A stretch of 64,000 nucleotides of DNA, taken from assembly GCF_003319185.1 (NCBI RefSeq), contig NZ_QOHJ01000001.1, forward strand, positions 62,001 to 126,000, read 5' to 3'. The number at the start of each line of letters is the position of its first letter. Position 1 is the stretch's first letter. This DNA is from Blastococcus sp. TF02A-30 (GTDB lineage Bacteria > Actinomycetota > Actinomycetes > Mycobacteriales > Geodermatophilaceae). The translations under genes were made by a program, and so were the position numbers. The notes under the pieces were generated by a model. It was not told where the DNA came from. It saw nothing but the letters and a program-made list of their open reading frames with translations, and did no database searches. Below, in pieces: positions 1 to 8,302 of the stretch.

Positions 1-233
1 TCGAGGTCATCAAGCGGATGAAACCGCTCGGCTTCACGGTCGAGGAGATGCAGGAGCTGCTCGGCCTGCTCGACGAGCTGGCCGCCCGGCCCGGTGACGC
101 CGCTCTGGTCGACCGGCTGCGCATGTTCCACGAGGCCGCGACCGCCCGGGTCCGGGCCCTGCGCGAGCAGCTGGCGGTGGCCGAGGGGTTCGCGGGCGAC
201 CTCGCCGGCCGGCTGGGCGACGCGACGGGCTGA
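1..233 (+). CDS. MerR-family transcriptional regulator, C-terminal fragment
   Basis: Only the last 76 or so residues lie in the window; the 5' part with the DNA-binding helix-turn-helix is cut by the left edge. The visible start, EVIKRMKPLGFTVEEMQELL, matches the segment that follows the winged helix in MerR proteins, where the arrangement R-x-LKxLGF-T/S-LEEI-xxLL is typical. It is followed by an amphipathic stretch (about residues 30-65) consistent with the long antiparallel dimerisation coiled coil. No clustered cysteines are visible, so a metal or redox sensor is not indicated; the ligand cannot be inferred. The frame runs without interruption to a TGA at 231-233. Family is fairly sure, function unknown. 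Confidence 0.75.
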   Translation, partial: EVIKRMKPLGFTVEEMQELLGLLDELAARPGDAALVDRLRMFHEAATARVRALREQLAVAEGFAGDLAGRLGDATG

Positions 234-321
234 CCGCGCAGGGTCGCGACCCGGCGCCCGATCGGGTGTGACGTCGCCCGCGCGCCGTGCACGCGGACGG
301 GCGGGCCGCCAGGCTGTACGG

Positions 322-1335
322 GTGCCGCTGTCCGTCCCCGCCCTGCCGGGGCTGCCGCCGGAGCTCGCCGGGCCGGTCGGTGTCGCCCTGGCCAAGCCGG
401 TCCGCGACATCCCGGCGCCGCACGCCCTCTCCGGCGGCTGCCTCTACGAGCCGAAGTGGGACGGCTACCGGCTGGTCGTCGTGCGCGACGGCGGCAGCAC
501 CCGGCTGTGGTCGAAGCAGGGCCGCGACCTCACCGACCGCTTCCCGGACGTCGCCGCAGCGGCGCGGGCCCAGGTGCCCGCCGGCAGCGTGGTCGACGGC
601 GAGGTGGTCATCTGGGCCGACGACCGGCTCGACTTCGGCCTCCTCCAGCAACGCATGGTCTCCTCCCCCGGCCGGATCGCCGCCCAGGTGGCCGCCCACC
701 CCGCGTCCTACGTCGCCTTCGACCTGCTGGCCGCCGGCGGGCAGGACCTGCGCGACTGGACCCTGGCCCGGCGCCGCGCGGAGCTGGAGACGCTCGCCGC
801 GCGCTGGGCGCCGCCGATGCAGCTCTCCCCCGCGACCGCCGACCCCGCGCTGGCCCGCCAGTGGTTCGACGACTTCCGCCCCGCCGGCGTCGAGGGGCTG
901 GTGGCCAAGGGCAGCCGCAGCCGGTACGCCCCCGGGCGGCGCGAGTGGCTGAAGGTCAAGAGCTGGGAGACCACCGAGGTGCTCGCCGGCGGCGTGATCG
1001 GCTCCCTCGACCGGCCCAGCCAGCTGGTGGCCGGCCGGTACCGCGACGGTGAGCTGGTCGTGGTCGGCCGCACCAGCCCGCTGAACCCGGCGCAGTCCGC
1101 CGAGCTGGCCGCCGTCCTCACCCCGGCGGGAGACGAGCACCCGTGGCCGGAGCGCATCGGCACCGGGCGCTTCGGCGGCGGCCGGCTGTCGGTGCCGCTC
1201 ACCCGGGTCCGCCCGGACGTCGTGGTCGAGGTGAGCGCCGACGCGGCCCTCCAGGCGGGGGTCTTCCGGCACCCGCTGCGGTACGTGCGGGTGCGCTCCG
1301 ACCTCGTGCCCGACGACCTGCCGCCCCTGCGCTGA
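322..1335 (+). CDS. ATP-dependent DNA ligase (LigC-like)
   Basis: Encodes a stand-alone ATP-dependent DNA ligase that would seal nicks through an enzyme-AMP intermediate. The nucleotidyltransferase motifs are in order: motif I YEPKWDGYR with catalytic Lys about residue 45, VAFDLL (motif IIIa-like), VEGLVAKG (motif IV, about 190) and WLKVKSW (motif V, about 210), followed by an OB-fold region to the C terminus. About 337 residues fits the small LigC/LigD-ligase-domain type of actinobacteria; no polymerase or nuclease domain is attached and no Ku gene lies nearby. I chose GTG 322 because homology begins right after it; GTG 268 is an in-frame alternative, and neither has a strong ribosome binding site. 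Role in repair is inferred from family. Confidence 0.85.
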   Translation: MPLSVPALPGLPPELAGPVGVALAKPVRDIPAPHALSGGCLYEPKWDGYRLVVVRDGGSTRLWSKQGRDLTDRFPDVAAAARAQVPAGSVVDGEVVIWADDRLDFGLLQQRMVSSPGRIAAQVAAHPASYVAFDLLAAGGQDLRDWTLARRRAELETLAARWAPPMQLSPATADPALARQWFDDFRPAGVEGLVAKGSRSRYAPGRREWLKVKSWETTEVLAGGVIGSLDRPSQLVAGRYRDGELVVVGRTSPLNPAQSAELAAVLTPAGDEHPWPERIGTGRFGGGRLSVPLTRVRPDVVVEVSADAALQAGVFRHPLRYVRVRSDLVPDDLPPLR

Positions 1336-1423
1336 CCTCGGGGAACGGCCATCCGCGGGCGGCGGCATCCCCCACAGGGGTGAGCACCCGCAAGGTCCGC
1401 CATCGCCGTGTCGATGGGGGGGC

Positions 1424-3247
1424 GTGAGCACTCCTCCCGCACCGACCGCCCGTGCCGCCTGGTCGCACGCGGCGCTGGTCGTGGTGCTGGTCGCGGTCGT
1501 CGTCACGGCGGTCCCCCTGGGCCCGTGGCGCCCCGCCGCGGAGCTGGTCCTCTTCGCCCTCGGCCTCCTGGCCGTCCGCGTGGCGTTGAGGCAGCACCGG
1601 ACGCCGCTCGTCGTCGCGTGGCGCGGTCTCGGCGCGGGGCTGGTGTTCTTCGCGCTGAGCTGCGTAGCCGAGGTCGTCGAGCTGGCCGGGGTCGCGACGG
1701 GTCCGGCCGGGGTCGCGGAGTCCGCGTTCGACGTCGCCGCCTACGCCGCGATGGTGGTGGGCGCGCTCGGCGTCGTCCGCAACGGCCGCCGCCGCGGCTG
1801 GGCGTCGGCGAGCGACACCGTCACCCTGCTGCTCGCCGCGGGCCTGGCGCTGCTCGCGGTGCGCGGCGGGGAACACGGCGGCCTCTCGCCCGATCTCGTC
1901 GAGATGGGCATCGGCACCCCGCTGCTCACCGCCGTGCTGCTCATGGTGTGCGTGCCCCTGGCCATGTCCCGGGCCGCGCGGTCGGTCAGCACGATGGCGC
2001 TGTTCGCCGCCGCCGCGCTCACCGTCGTCGGCTACGGCGGTCGCATGGTCGCCGACACGACGCTGCGCGAGTCGCTGCTGCTCGACCCCCTCCCGCTGCT
2101 CGCCGTCGCGGCGCTGGTCCTGGCCGCGCGCCACCCGCACGTCGCCGCCATGGGCCGGCGGCCCGAGTCGGAGCCGGACGCCGCGGCCTCGCGGGTCCTC
2201 GGCCTGGGCGCCGCCCTGCTCGTCAGCCCCGCGCTGCTGGTCCTCTACGGCGCCGGGCAGGGCGGCGTCGGCTACGTCCTGGGCGGGGGCAGCGCGCTGC
2301 TCACCGGCATGGCCCTGTGGCGGCTGGCCACCCTGAACCGCGAGCGGGAGCGCACCCGGGCCGCGCTGCAGACCAGCGAGGCCCGCCTGCAGCTGCTGCT
2401 GGAGAACGCGGCCGACGTCATCGCGATCGTCGACGCCGACGGCACCGTCGCCTACATGAGCCCGGCCGTGCAGTCGCTGCTGGGCCGGCCGTCGGCCGAC
2501 TACGTGGGCTGCGACGCCATCGAGCTGGCCGACCCGCGCGACCAGGCCCGTCTGCGCGCCGTCGTCGCCGCCGCCGGCGACGCCTCCTCCGGCGGGTTCG
2601 CCGACACCGACATCCGCGTCCAGCACAGCTCGGGCGGTGCCCGGTGGGTGGAGATGCGGATCAGCGGCAAGGTCGACGACGCCGGCATCTCCGGCTGGGT
2701 GGTCAACCTGCGCGAGGTCACCGACCGCAAGCTGTTCGAGGAGGAGCTGCGCCGGCAGGCCACCACCGACCCGCTGACCGGGCTGCTCAACCGGACCGCG
2801 TTCAACGAGCAGCTGGCCGCCGCGGCCGCCGCCCTGGACGCGGGGGCACCCCCGGCCGTCCTCTTCGTCGACGTCGACGACTTCAAGTCCGTCAACGACA
2901 GCCTCGGCCACGCCGCCGGGGACGAGCTGCTGGTCACCGTCGCCGCCCGGCTGTCGGCCGACGTGCGCGCCGAGGACGTCGTCGCCCGGCTCGGCGGCGA
3001 CGAGTTCGCCGTGCTGCTCACCTCCGCCGACGGCGAGCGGCTGCGCGAGGTCGCCGACCGGCTGCTCACCTCGCTGCGCGCCCCCATGGAGCTGAGCGGC
3101 ACCACCGTGTCGGTCACCGCGAGCATCGGCGGCGCGCTCGGGGCCCCGGGTGACACCGCCGACCGGCTCCTGCACCGGGCCGACACCGCGATGTACGCCG
3201 CCAAGCGCGGCGGCAAGGACTCCCGCGCGCTGGTCGCCTCCTCCTGA
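1424..3247 (+). CDS. Membrane PAS-GGDEF diguanylate cyclase
   Basis: A 607-residue sensor that should make cyclic di-GMP from two GTP. The first roughly 300 residues are a run of hydrophobic segments (about eight predicted membrane spans), acting as an integral-membrane sensory module. A PAS domain follows (about 310-430, beginning near LLENAADVIAIVDADG), then a GGDEF domain (about 445-600). The catalytic signature RLGGDEFAVLL is intact, and an RxxD motif (RAED) lies five residues upstream, the arrangement of the product-inhibition I-site. No EAL domain is present. The GTG start follows a G-rich stretch seven to eight bases upstream. It is monocistronic; the convergent MarR gene ends 12 bp downstream. 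The signal sensed is unknown. Confidence 0.9.
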   Translation: MSTPPAPTARAAWSHAALVVVLVAVVVTAVPLGPWRPAAELVLFALGLLAVRVALRQHRTPLVVAWRGLGAGLVFFALSCVAEVVELAGVATGPAGVAESAFDVAAYAAMVVGALGVVRNGRRRGWASASDTVTLLLAAGLALLAVRGGEHGGLSPDLVEMGIGTPLLTAVLLMVCVPLAMSRAARSVSTMALFAAAALTVVGYGGRMVADTTLRESLLLDPLPLLAVAALVLAARHPHVAAMGRRPESEPDAAASRVLGLGAALLVSPALLVLYGAGQGGVGYVLGGGSALLTGMALWRLATLNRERERTRAALQTSEARLQLLLENAADVIAIVDADGTVAYMSPAVQSLLGRPSADYVGCDAIELADPRDQARLRAVVAAAGDASSGGFADTDIRVQHSSGGARWVEMRISGKVDDAGISGWVVNLREVTDRKLFEEELRRQATTDPLTGLLNRTAFNEQLAAAAAALDAGAPPAVLFVDVDDFKSVNDSLGHAAGDELLVTVAARLSADVRAEDVVARLGGDEFAVLLTSADGERLREVADRLLTSLRAPMELSGTTVSVTASIGGALGAPGDTADRLLHRADTAMYAAKRGGKDSRALVASS

Positions 3248-3259
3248 CCGCGGGCGCCC

Positions 3260-3772
3260 TCAGGGGCGCTGCGGCGTGCGCCCGAGGCCGACCAGCACCC
3301 GGCGCAGCAAGGTGGCCAGCTGCTCGCGCTCGTCGTCGGCCAGCCCGTCGAGCAGCTTCCGCTCGGTGTCGAGGTGGTCGGGCAGGGCGGCGTCGAGCGC
3401 CTCCCGGCCGGCGTCGGTCAGCGTGACGACGACGGCCCGCCCGTCGGCCTCGCTGCGCTCCCGGGTGATCAGGCCCTTCTCCTCCAGCCGGTCCAGCCGC
3501 TGGGTGATGGCCCCCGAGGTGACCAGCGCGGTGCGCATCAGCGCCGTCGGCGTGAGCTGGTACGGCGCCCCGGCCCGGCGCAGGGCGGCGAGCACGTCGA
3601 AGGACGGCGCATCCAGCCCGTAGCGGGCGAACGTGGCCCGCTGGGCGAGGAAGACCTCGCGCTGGAGCTGGGTGATGCGGCCGATGACGCCCATCGGGGA
3701 GCAGTCGAGGTCGGGCCGCTCCCGGGCCCACTGCTCGAGGATCAGGTCGACGGCGTCCTCGGCGTCGGTCAC
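3260..3772 (-). CDS. MarR-family transcriptional regulator
   Basis: A 170-residue winged helix-turn-helix protein. The recognition region reads TPTALMRTALVTSGAITQRLDRLEEKGLITRE followed by the wing DGRAVVVTLTDAG, the standard MarR layout, with an N-terminal dimerisation helix containing QLQREVFLAQRATFARYGLDA. I chose the GTG at 3772 over the longer open frame because it overlaps the stop of the upstream NmrA-like gene by four bases (GTGA), indicating translational coupling. Sharing an operon with an NAD(P)-binding reductase is a common arrangement in which MarR senses an aromatic or oxidised small molecule; that role is inference. Family assignment is strong, ligand unknown. Confidence 0.88.
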   Translation of the reverse strand: MTDAEDAVDLILEQWARERPDLDCSPMGVIGRITQLQREVFLAQRATFARYGLDAPSFDVLAALRRAGAPYQLTPTALMRTALVTSGAITQRLDRLEEKGLITRERSEADGRAVVVTLTDAGREALDAALPDHLDTERKLLDGLADDEREQLATLLRRVLVGLGRTPQRP

Positions 3773-4611
3773 CCCTGCTCCCCGGGCACGTCGAGGGTGG
3801 TCAGGTGCTCGGCGAAGGTGCGCGGAGGGCGTCCGAGCAGCGCCGTCAGGACGCGCGGGCTGCCCACGAACCCGTGGTAGCGGTAGTGGTCGAACATGGT
3901 CCGGCGGCACCGGGCCGCGTAGGCCGTGGGCTGCTCGCCGGCGGGGATGACGTCGTCGGCGACCACCTCCCGGCCCAGGCGCTCACCCATCAGCTCGGCG
4001 ATGCGCGGCGCGGTGAGCGGCTCGGGACCGGCCGCCTCGAAGGTGCCGCCGTCCAGCCCGTCCTCGGTGAGGAGGACGGCGGCGGCCTCGGCCACGTCGG
4101 CGAGGTCGACCAGGGACTGCGCCTGGGTGAGGCCCCAGTACGACCGGAGCACCCCGGTGCGGACCGCCTCGGCGAACTGGGCATCGAAGTTCTGCGCGTA
4201 GGCGCACGGCTGCAGCACCCGCCAGGGCACGCCGGAGGTGTCCAGCGCCTCCTGGGCGAGGTCCTTGGCCGCGTGGTGCGGCATGACGCGGGCCTGCGGG
4301 CGCAGCACCGAGTGGTAGACGACCCGGCCCACCCCGGCCCGCCGCGCCTCGGCGAAGATCGCGGGGGCGCCCTCGGCCTCGTCCGGGTCGAAGTTGGGCC
4401 AGATGAGGTACAGCGCGTCGGCGCCGGAGAGCAGGCCCGACCACGGCATCGGCTGGGTCAGCTCCCCGACCACCACCTCGGCGCCGAGGTCGGTCAGCTC
4501 CGGCCGTGGCCCGCGGCGGTTCACCACCGCGCGGACCTGCTCGCCGCGGGCGCGCAGGGCCCGGACGACGGCCAGGCCGGTCTGCCCGCCCGCGCCGGTC
4601 ACCACGATCAC
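3769..4611 (-). CDS. NmrA-like / NAD(P)H quinone-type reductase, SDR superfamily
   Basis: A 280-residue atypical short-chain dehydrogenase with an N-terminal Rossmann motif, IVVTGAGGQTGLAVVRAL, typical of NmrA and the YtfG/QorB quinone reductase subfamily. The body (for example NFDPDEAEGAPAIFAEARRAGV, shortened, and VYHSV) follows the NmrA pattern in which the usual SDR YxxxK pair is not conserved. It could be an NADPH-dependent quinone or flavin reductase or a redox-sensing protein without enzymatic activity. It is the first gene of a two-gene operon with the MarR gene, overlapping by four bases. Starts at GTG 4611 behind a weak GGTGAAG-like ribosome site. Exact substrate not determinable from sequence. 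Confidence 0.82.
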   Translation of the reverse strand: MIVVTGAGGQTGLAVVRALRARGEQVRAVVNRRGPRPELTDLGAEVVVGELTQPMPWSGLLSGADALYLIWPNFDPDEAEGAPAIFAEARRAGVGRVVYHSVLRPQARVMPHHAAKDLAQEALDTSGVPWRVLQPCAYAQNFDAQFAEAVRTGVLRSYWGLTQAQSLVDLADVAEAAAVLLTEDGLDGGTFEAAGPEPLTAPRIAELMGERLGREVVADDVIPAGEQPTAYAARCRRTMFDHYRYHGFVGSPRVLTALLGRPPRTFAEHLTTLDVPGEQG

Positions 4612-4679
4612 GAGGAGTACTTCACCAGTGAGGCATCGAGGGGGTCAAGGACCGCCAGGTGGCGCGGGCGCGGCACGGG

Positions 4680-5720
4680 TCAGCGCAGCCGGGTGCTGAG
4701 CCGCACGGTGAGCCCGTCGGGTCCGCGGAGCAGGTCGACGTGGTCGTAGAGCTTCCGGGCCAGCCACAGCCCCATCCCGCCGCGGCCGAGGTCGGGGCCG
4801 TGCGCCGGCAGGAAGCCGGAGAACGGGTCGCCGAACCCGCCGCGGTCGCTGATCGCGACGACGAGGGTGCCGCCGTCGGCCCACACCCGTGCCGAGATCG
4901 GCGGAGCGCCGTGCCGGAAGGCGTTGGCCGCGATCTCGCTCGCGCCCAGGTGCACGTCCTCCCGCTGGTCGCGATCGGGGACCACCCGGGCGAGGACGTC
5001 CCCGATCGCGTGCCGCAGGCCGGGCAGGGTGCGCGCCGCGTCGACGACCAGCAGGGGGGCGGCGTCCTCCACCGGCTCCCGCGGGTGGGGCAGCGCGGGG
5101 ACGTAGACCGCCGGGTCCTGGAAGCCGGGGCTGGGCTGCCACCCGGTGCCGGTGACCAGCACCGGGTGGGTGGCCGCCGCGCTCTCCACCACGGGCGCGG
5201 GCAGGTAGCGCCGGTCGTACGCGCAGATGGCCGTCACGGGGGCGGTGCCCATCATCCGGTTGAACACCGACTCGAAGCGCTGCCCCTCCCGCCAGTCGAG
5301 CGGGTCGTCGCCGAAGTCCACCGAGGAGAAGACGCGCAGCCGGCCGGTCGCGCTGCCCGCGGCCCGCTCGAGGTAGCGGCCGCAGACCCCCAGCGCGTCC
5401 GGCGCCCGGTTGCCGAGCAGGCTGAGCCCGGGGTCGTTGGGCACCTCCCGCAGCCGCTCGCCCATGGCCGCGGCCAGCAGCGCGGCGGTCTCGGGGCGGC
5501 AGGTCAGGGCGATCGTGTCGCCCTCGCGCAGCCCCTCCTCGAGGAACGGGACGGCGGTGGCCAGCACCTCGGCGTCGGATCCCACCACCGCGGCGGCGTG
5601 CCCGTGCGGGCTGCCGACGGGAGCCGCCGCAGGGCGGTCCGCGGTCGCTCCGGTCACCGGTCCCCCGCTGCGTGCTGGGCCACCAGGTGCGCGGCCGTCC
5701 GGTTCGACATTGTCAGACAT
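4680..5720 (-). CDS. MEDS-domain sensor with anti-sigma-type HATPase domain
   Basis: A 346-residue protein with two parts. The N-terminal half (about 40-190: AVPFLEEGLREGDTIALTC, then ..CAYDRRYLP) matches the MEDS domain found in DcmR-type sensors. The C-terminal half (about 225-346) is a GHKL ATPase of the RsbW/anti-sigma type, with the N-box SEIAANAFRHG, and the G1/G2-like ISDRGGFGDP and GRGGMGLWLARKL. Such proteins act as cytoplasmic anti-sigma or switch kinases in actinobacteria. No H-box or receiver domain is seen, so it is not a classical histidine kinase. The ATG at 5720 lacks a clear ribosome site; an in-frame GTG at 5657 behind GGGGGA is a serious alternative start. The target sigma factor or antagonist is unknown. 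Confidence 0.8.
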   Translation of the reverse strand: MSDNVEPDGRAPGGPARSGGPVTGATADRPAAAPVGSPHGHAAAVVGSDAEVLATAVPFLEEGLREGDTIALTCRPETAALLAAAMGERLREVPNDPGLSLLGNRAPDALGVCGRYLERAAGSATGRLRVFSSVDFGDDPLDWREGQRFESVFNRMMGTAPVTAICAYDRRYLPAPVVESAAATHPVLVTGTGWQPSPGFQDPAVYVPALPHPREPVEDAAPLLVVDAARTLPGLRHAIGDVLARVVPDRDQREDVHLGASEIAANAFRHGAPPISARVWADGGTLVVAISDRGGFGDPFSGFLPAHGPDLGRGGMGLWLARKLYDHVDLLRGPDGLTVRLSTRLR

Positions 5721-5757
5721 TCAACTTGATCATGCGCGGCCGGGGCACCCGTCCGGG

Positions 5758-6402
5758 TCACCGACCCACCGGCGGCTCGCCGAGCCGCCCGGCGCAGGAG
5801 GCGGTGCCCAACCGGGGGCGGGACTCCCCGCCGTGCACCCACCCCAGGTGCGGCCGGTCCGCCCGGACCCAGACGGCCGGCGTCCGGTCGTCGCCTGCCC
5901 GCGAGCCGGCCAGCGCGAAGCCGTTGCCCGAGCCCAGCAGACCCGGCTCGGTGGCCAGCAGCGACAGCCCCTCGGCGATGGTGAGCGGGGTCCGCCCGCC
6001 GCCGGTGATCTCCCGGAGCGCCTCCCCCGGCGGGACGCCGAGAGCGCCGGCCCCGGTGTCCACGTCGAGCAGCAGGTACGGGCCCGCCGGCAGGTCGAGC
6101 TCCGGCAGCGGCCGGAAGGCGGCCAGCTCACCGCCGTCCAGGCTCGTGGACCCGCAGCCGTCGACCGTGTGCACCGCCTCGAGCACCGAGGCGACCGGGA
6201 GGTCGGGGACGACGACGACGAACGGGATGCCGCCCGGCCGCCACGGCGGCAGCTGGTCGCGCAGCGGCTCCAGCATGGCGCGGAAGCAGCGGTCGGCGAT
6301 GTCTAGGTGCTCCGGCAGTCCGGCGAGCGCGAGGGCGTCGACCTGCCGGTCGAACTCGAGCTGGGCCTCGGTCGCCTCGGTGGCCGCGGGCGTCGCGGTC
6401 AT
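5758..6402 (-). CDS. DUF5701-like protein of unknown function
   Basis: A 214-residue soluble protein that I recognise only as resembling the actinobacterial DUF5701 group: it contains PFVVVVPDLPVASVLEAVH and LLLDVDTGAGALGVPPGEAL, and ends with a region GLGSGNGFALAGSR-like followed by PAVWVRADRPHLGWVHGG. No signal peptide, membrane span or catalytic motif is evident. The ATG at 6402 was chosen because AGAGGGG sits four bases upstream; an ATG 39 bases further up has no such site. The gene is divergent from the phosphoribosyltransferase gene across a 219-bp spacer and is separated from the downstream MEDS gene by 37 bp, possibly co-transcribed. Function not assignable. Confidence 0.7.
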   Translation of the reverse strand: MTATPAATEATEAQLEFDRQVDALALAGLPEHLDIADRCFRAMLEPLRDQLPPWRPGGIPFVVVVPDLPVASVLEAVHTVDGCGSTSLDGGELAAFRPLPELDLPAGPYLLLDVDTGAGALGVPPGEALREITGGGRTPLTIAEGLSLLATEPGLLGSGNGFALAGSRAGDDRTPAVWVRADRPHLGWVHGGESRPRLGTASCAGRLGEPPVGR

Positions 6403-6621
6403 CGGACCCCTCTCGTACGGGTCCCGGCGCAGCGCTGCCACCGGGACCGGCGACGATCGGCAGCCACCTCCGGATCCCCCTGGCCACCGGCGGCAGAGTT
6501 TAGCCAGTCAACCCACGCGGAGTCGCCCCCTGACGGCGAACCGGTCGAGGACATCGGCAGGACACGTCGCCGCCACGCGCCCGGCACCCGCGCGGGTCGC
6601 GCAGCTGCGACGATCGGCTCC

Positions 6622-7116
6622 GTGAGCGCCGCCCGCGAGACGTTGACCTACGAGCTGTTCGGCACCGCGAGCCGCGAGCTCGCCCACCAGGTCGCCGACG
6701 ACGGGTTCGAACCGGACCTGATCCTGTCGATCGCCCGCGGTGGGCTGTTCCTCGGCGGGGCGCTGGGCTACGCGCTCGACGTCAAGAACCTGTTCGTGAT
6801 GAACGTGGAGTTCTACACGGGGGTCGACGAGCGCCTCGAGCTGCCGGTGGTGCTGCCGCCGACGCTCGACGTCGTCGACCTGACCGGCGCGAACGTGCTG
6901 GTGGCCGACGACGTGGCCGACACCGGCAAGACGCTGGAGCTGGTGCGGAACTTCTGCGCCGGCTACGTCGCGGAGGTTCGGACCGCGGTGATCTACCAGA
7001 AGCCGCAGTCGCTGGTCCGGTGCGACTACGTCTGGCGCGAGACCGACCGGTGGATCGACTTCCCGTGGTCGACGCTGCCGCCGGTCCGCTCCCGCTCCGG
7101 CTCACCCGGTCACTGA
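6622..7116 (+). CDS. Phosphoribosyltransferase (purine PRTase-like)
   Basis: A 164-residue type I phosphoribosyltransferase. The PRPP-binding loop is VLVADDVADTGKTLEL (two acidic residues, then small-residue/GKT), and upstream DLILSIARGGLFLGGAL is the pyrophosphate-loop region. The short C terminus with a WIDFPWS-like hood resembles xanthine-guanine PRTases and archaeal-type small hypoxanthine/guanine PRTases. It would salvage a purine base using PRPP in the cytosol. GTG 6622 is where homology begins; the longer open frame upstream runs through the divergent promoter region. Downstream it converges on the methyltransferase gene with a 6-bp gap. Exact base specificity cannot be read from the sequence. 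Confidence 0.83.
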   Translation: MSAARETLTYELFGTASRELAHQVADDGFEPDLILSIARGGLFLGGALGYALDVKNLFVMNVEFYTGVDERLELPVVLPPTLDVVDLTGANVLVADDVADTGKTLELVRNFCAGYVAEVRTAVIYQKPQSLVRCDYVWRETDRWIDFPWSTLPPVRSRSGSPGH

Positions 7117-7122
7117 CGCCGC

Positions 7123-8238
7123 TCAGCGCCGGGTCGACACCGTCACCGTGAACTTGGGGTCCTGGTCGGCGACCTCCGTGGGGCCGACCACCCGCGACAG
7201 GGTCGGCTTGTAGCGCAGCGCGGAGTTGTAGACCGTCCACAGCTCGCCGCCGGGGCGCAGCACGCGCCCGGCCGCGGCGAACAGCCGGTCGGCGACCGTG
7301 GTCACCACGGCGGCCCCCACGTGGAACGGCGGGTTGCAGACGACGAGGTCGACACTCGCGTCCGGGACGGTCGCGGCTGCGTCGTCCCGGATCACCCGCA
7401 CCCGCACGCCGTTGGCCTCGGCGGTGGCTGCCGCCGAGGCGACCGCCGCCGCGGACTGGTCCGCGGCCAGCACGGTGAGCTCCGGCCGACTCCGCGCCAG
7501 CGCGACGGCGAGGACCCCGGTGCCGCAGCCCAGGTCGAGCGCCGTGACCGCGCCCGGCGCCATCCCGTCCAGCGAGCGCAGCAGCGCCCGGGTGCCGACG
7601 TCGACCTTCGTGCCGGCGAACGCGGCGCCGTGCGCGCGGACGACCAGGTCGAGGTCGGCGTGCCGGTGCTCCTTCGGGAACGACGAGCGGCCGGGCCGCG
7701 GGCCGCGGGCGACCAGCACCCGCGACTTCTGCCGGGCCAGCGTCGCGGAGACGTCGTCGAACGAGTCGCGCAGGACGTCGTTCATCGCGTGCGTCATGTG
7801 CTTGACCCGCCCGCCGACGAGCACGGTGACGTCCGGCGCCGCGCCGGCGGCGACGACCTCCGCGATCTCGCGCAGCGCGTCGAGCGCCTTGGGCGCCTTG
7901 ACCAGCACCACCCTGGCCCCGTCGGCCAGGGCCGCGTCCAGCGGCAGGCTCCGGTAGCTGCCGGTCAGGCCCGCGTGCTCGGCGTTGGCGGCGAGCGCCT
8001 GCTCGCCGACCAGCAGGTCCTGGTGCACCCGGACGTCGACGGCGCCGTGCAGCGCCACCGCCCCGAGGGTCAGCGCGCCGTACGAGTCGTCGACGACCAC
8101 CACCTGGCCGGGATCGCACACCGCCAGCGCGGCCGCCGCCTCGTCGAGCAGCAGGCGGTCGGTGGCGTCAACGGCGACCAGGTCGGGCGCCTCGACGTCG
8201 GGGGCCCGCCGCAGCAGGTCGAACAGGGGTGCGGACAC
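7123..8238 (-). CDS. Class I SAM methyltransferase, RsmC/RlmG-like
   Basis: A 371-residue two-domain methyltransferase. The C-terminal half carries SAM motif I, ALDLGCGTGVLAVALA (about residue 230), and the catalytic NPPF tetrapeptide (VVCNPPFHVG, about 300) typical of N2-guanine and N6-adenine methyltransferases of 16S/23S rRNA. The N-terminal half, with QVVVVDDSYGALTLG and repeated Ala-rich helices, fits the degenerate methyltransferase-like domain of RsmC and RlmG, which methylate G1207 of 16S or G1835 of 23S rRNA. Starts at GTG 8238, 64 bp from a divergent oxidoreductase gene. Choosing between RsmC and RlmG is not possible here; rRNA as substrate is inferred from the family. Confidence 0.85.
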   Translation of the reverse strand: MSAPLFDLLRRAPDVEAPDLVAVDATDRLLLDEAAAALAVCDPGQVVVVDDSYGALTLGAVALHGAVDVRVHQDLLVGEQALAANAEHAGLTGSYRSLPLDAALADGARVVLVKAPKALDALREIAEVVAAGAAPDVTVLVGGRVKHMTHAMNDVLRDSFDDVSATLARQKSRVLVARGPRPGRSSFPKEHRHADLDLVVRAHGAAFAGTKVDVGTRALLRSLDGMAPGAVTALDLGCGTGVLAVALARSRPELTVLAADQSAAAVASAAATAEANGVRVRVIRDDAAATVPDASVDLVVCNPPFHVGAAVVTTVADRLFAAAGRVLRPGGELWTVYNSALRYKPTLSRVVGPTEVADQDPKFTVTVSTRR

Positions 8239-8302
8239 GGCACCACTGTGCCCCACCCCCTCGGTGAGGCAGCCGGCGCGCTCCGCGGGCAGGATCGGCC
8301 GG

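Noticed and set aside
322-1335. LigD/Ku non-homologous end-joining cluster
   Set aside because: Only a ligase domain is present; no polymerase, nuclease or Ku gene lies in the adjacent sequence.
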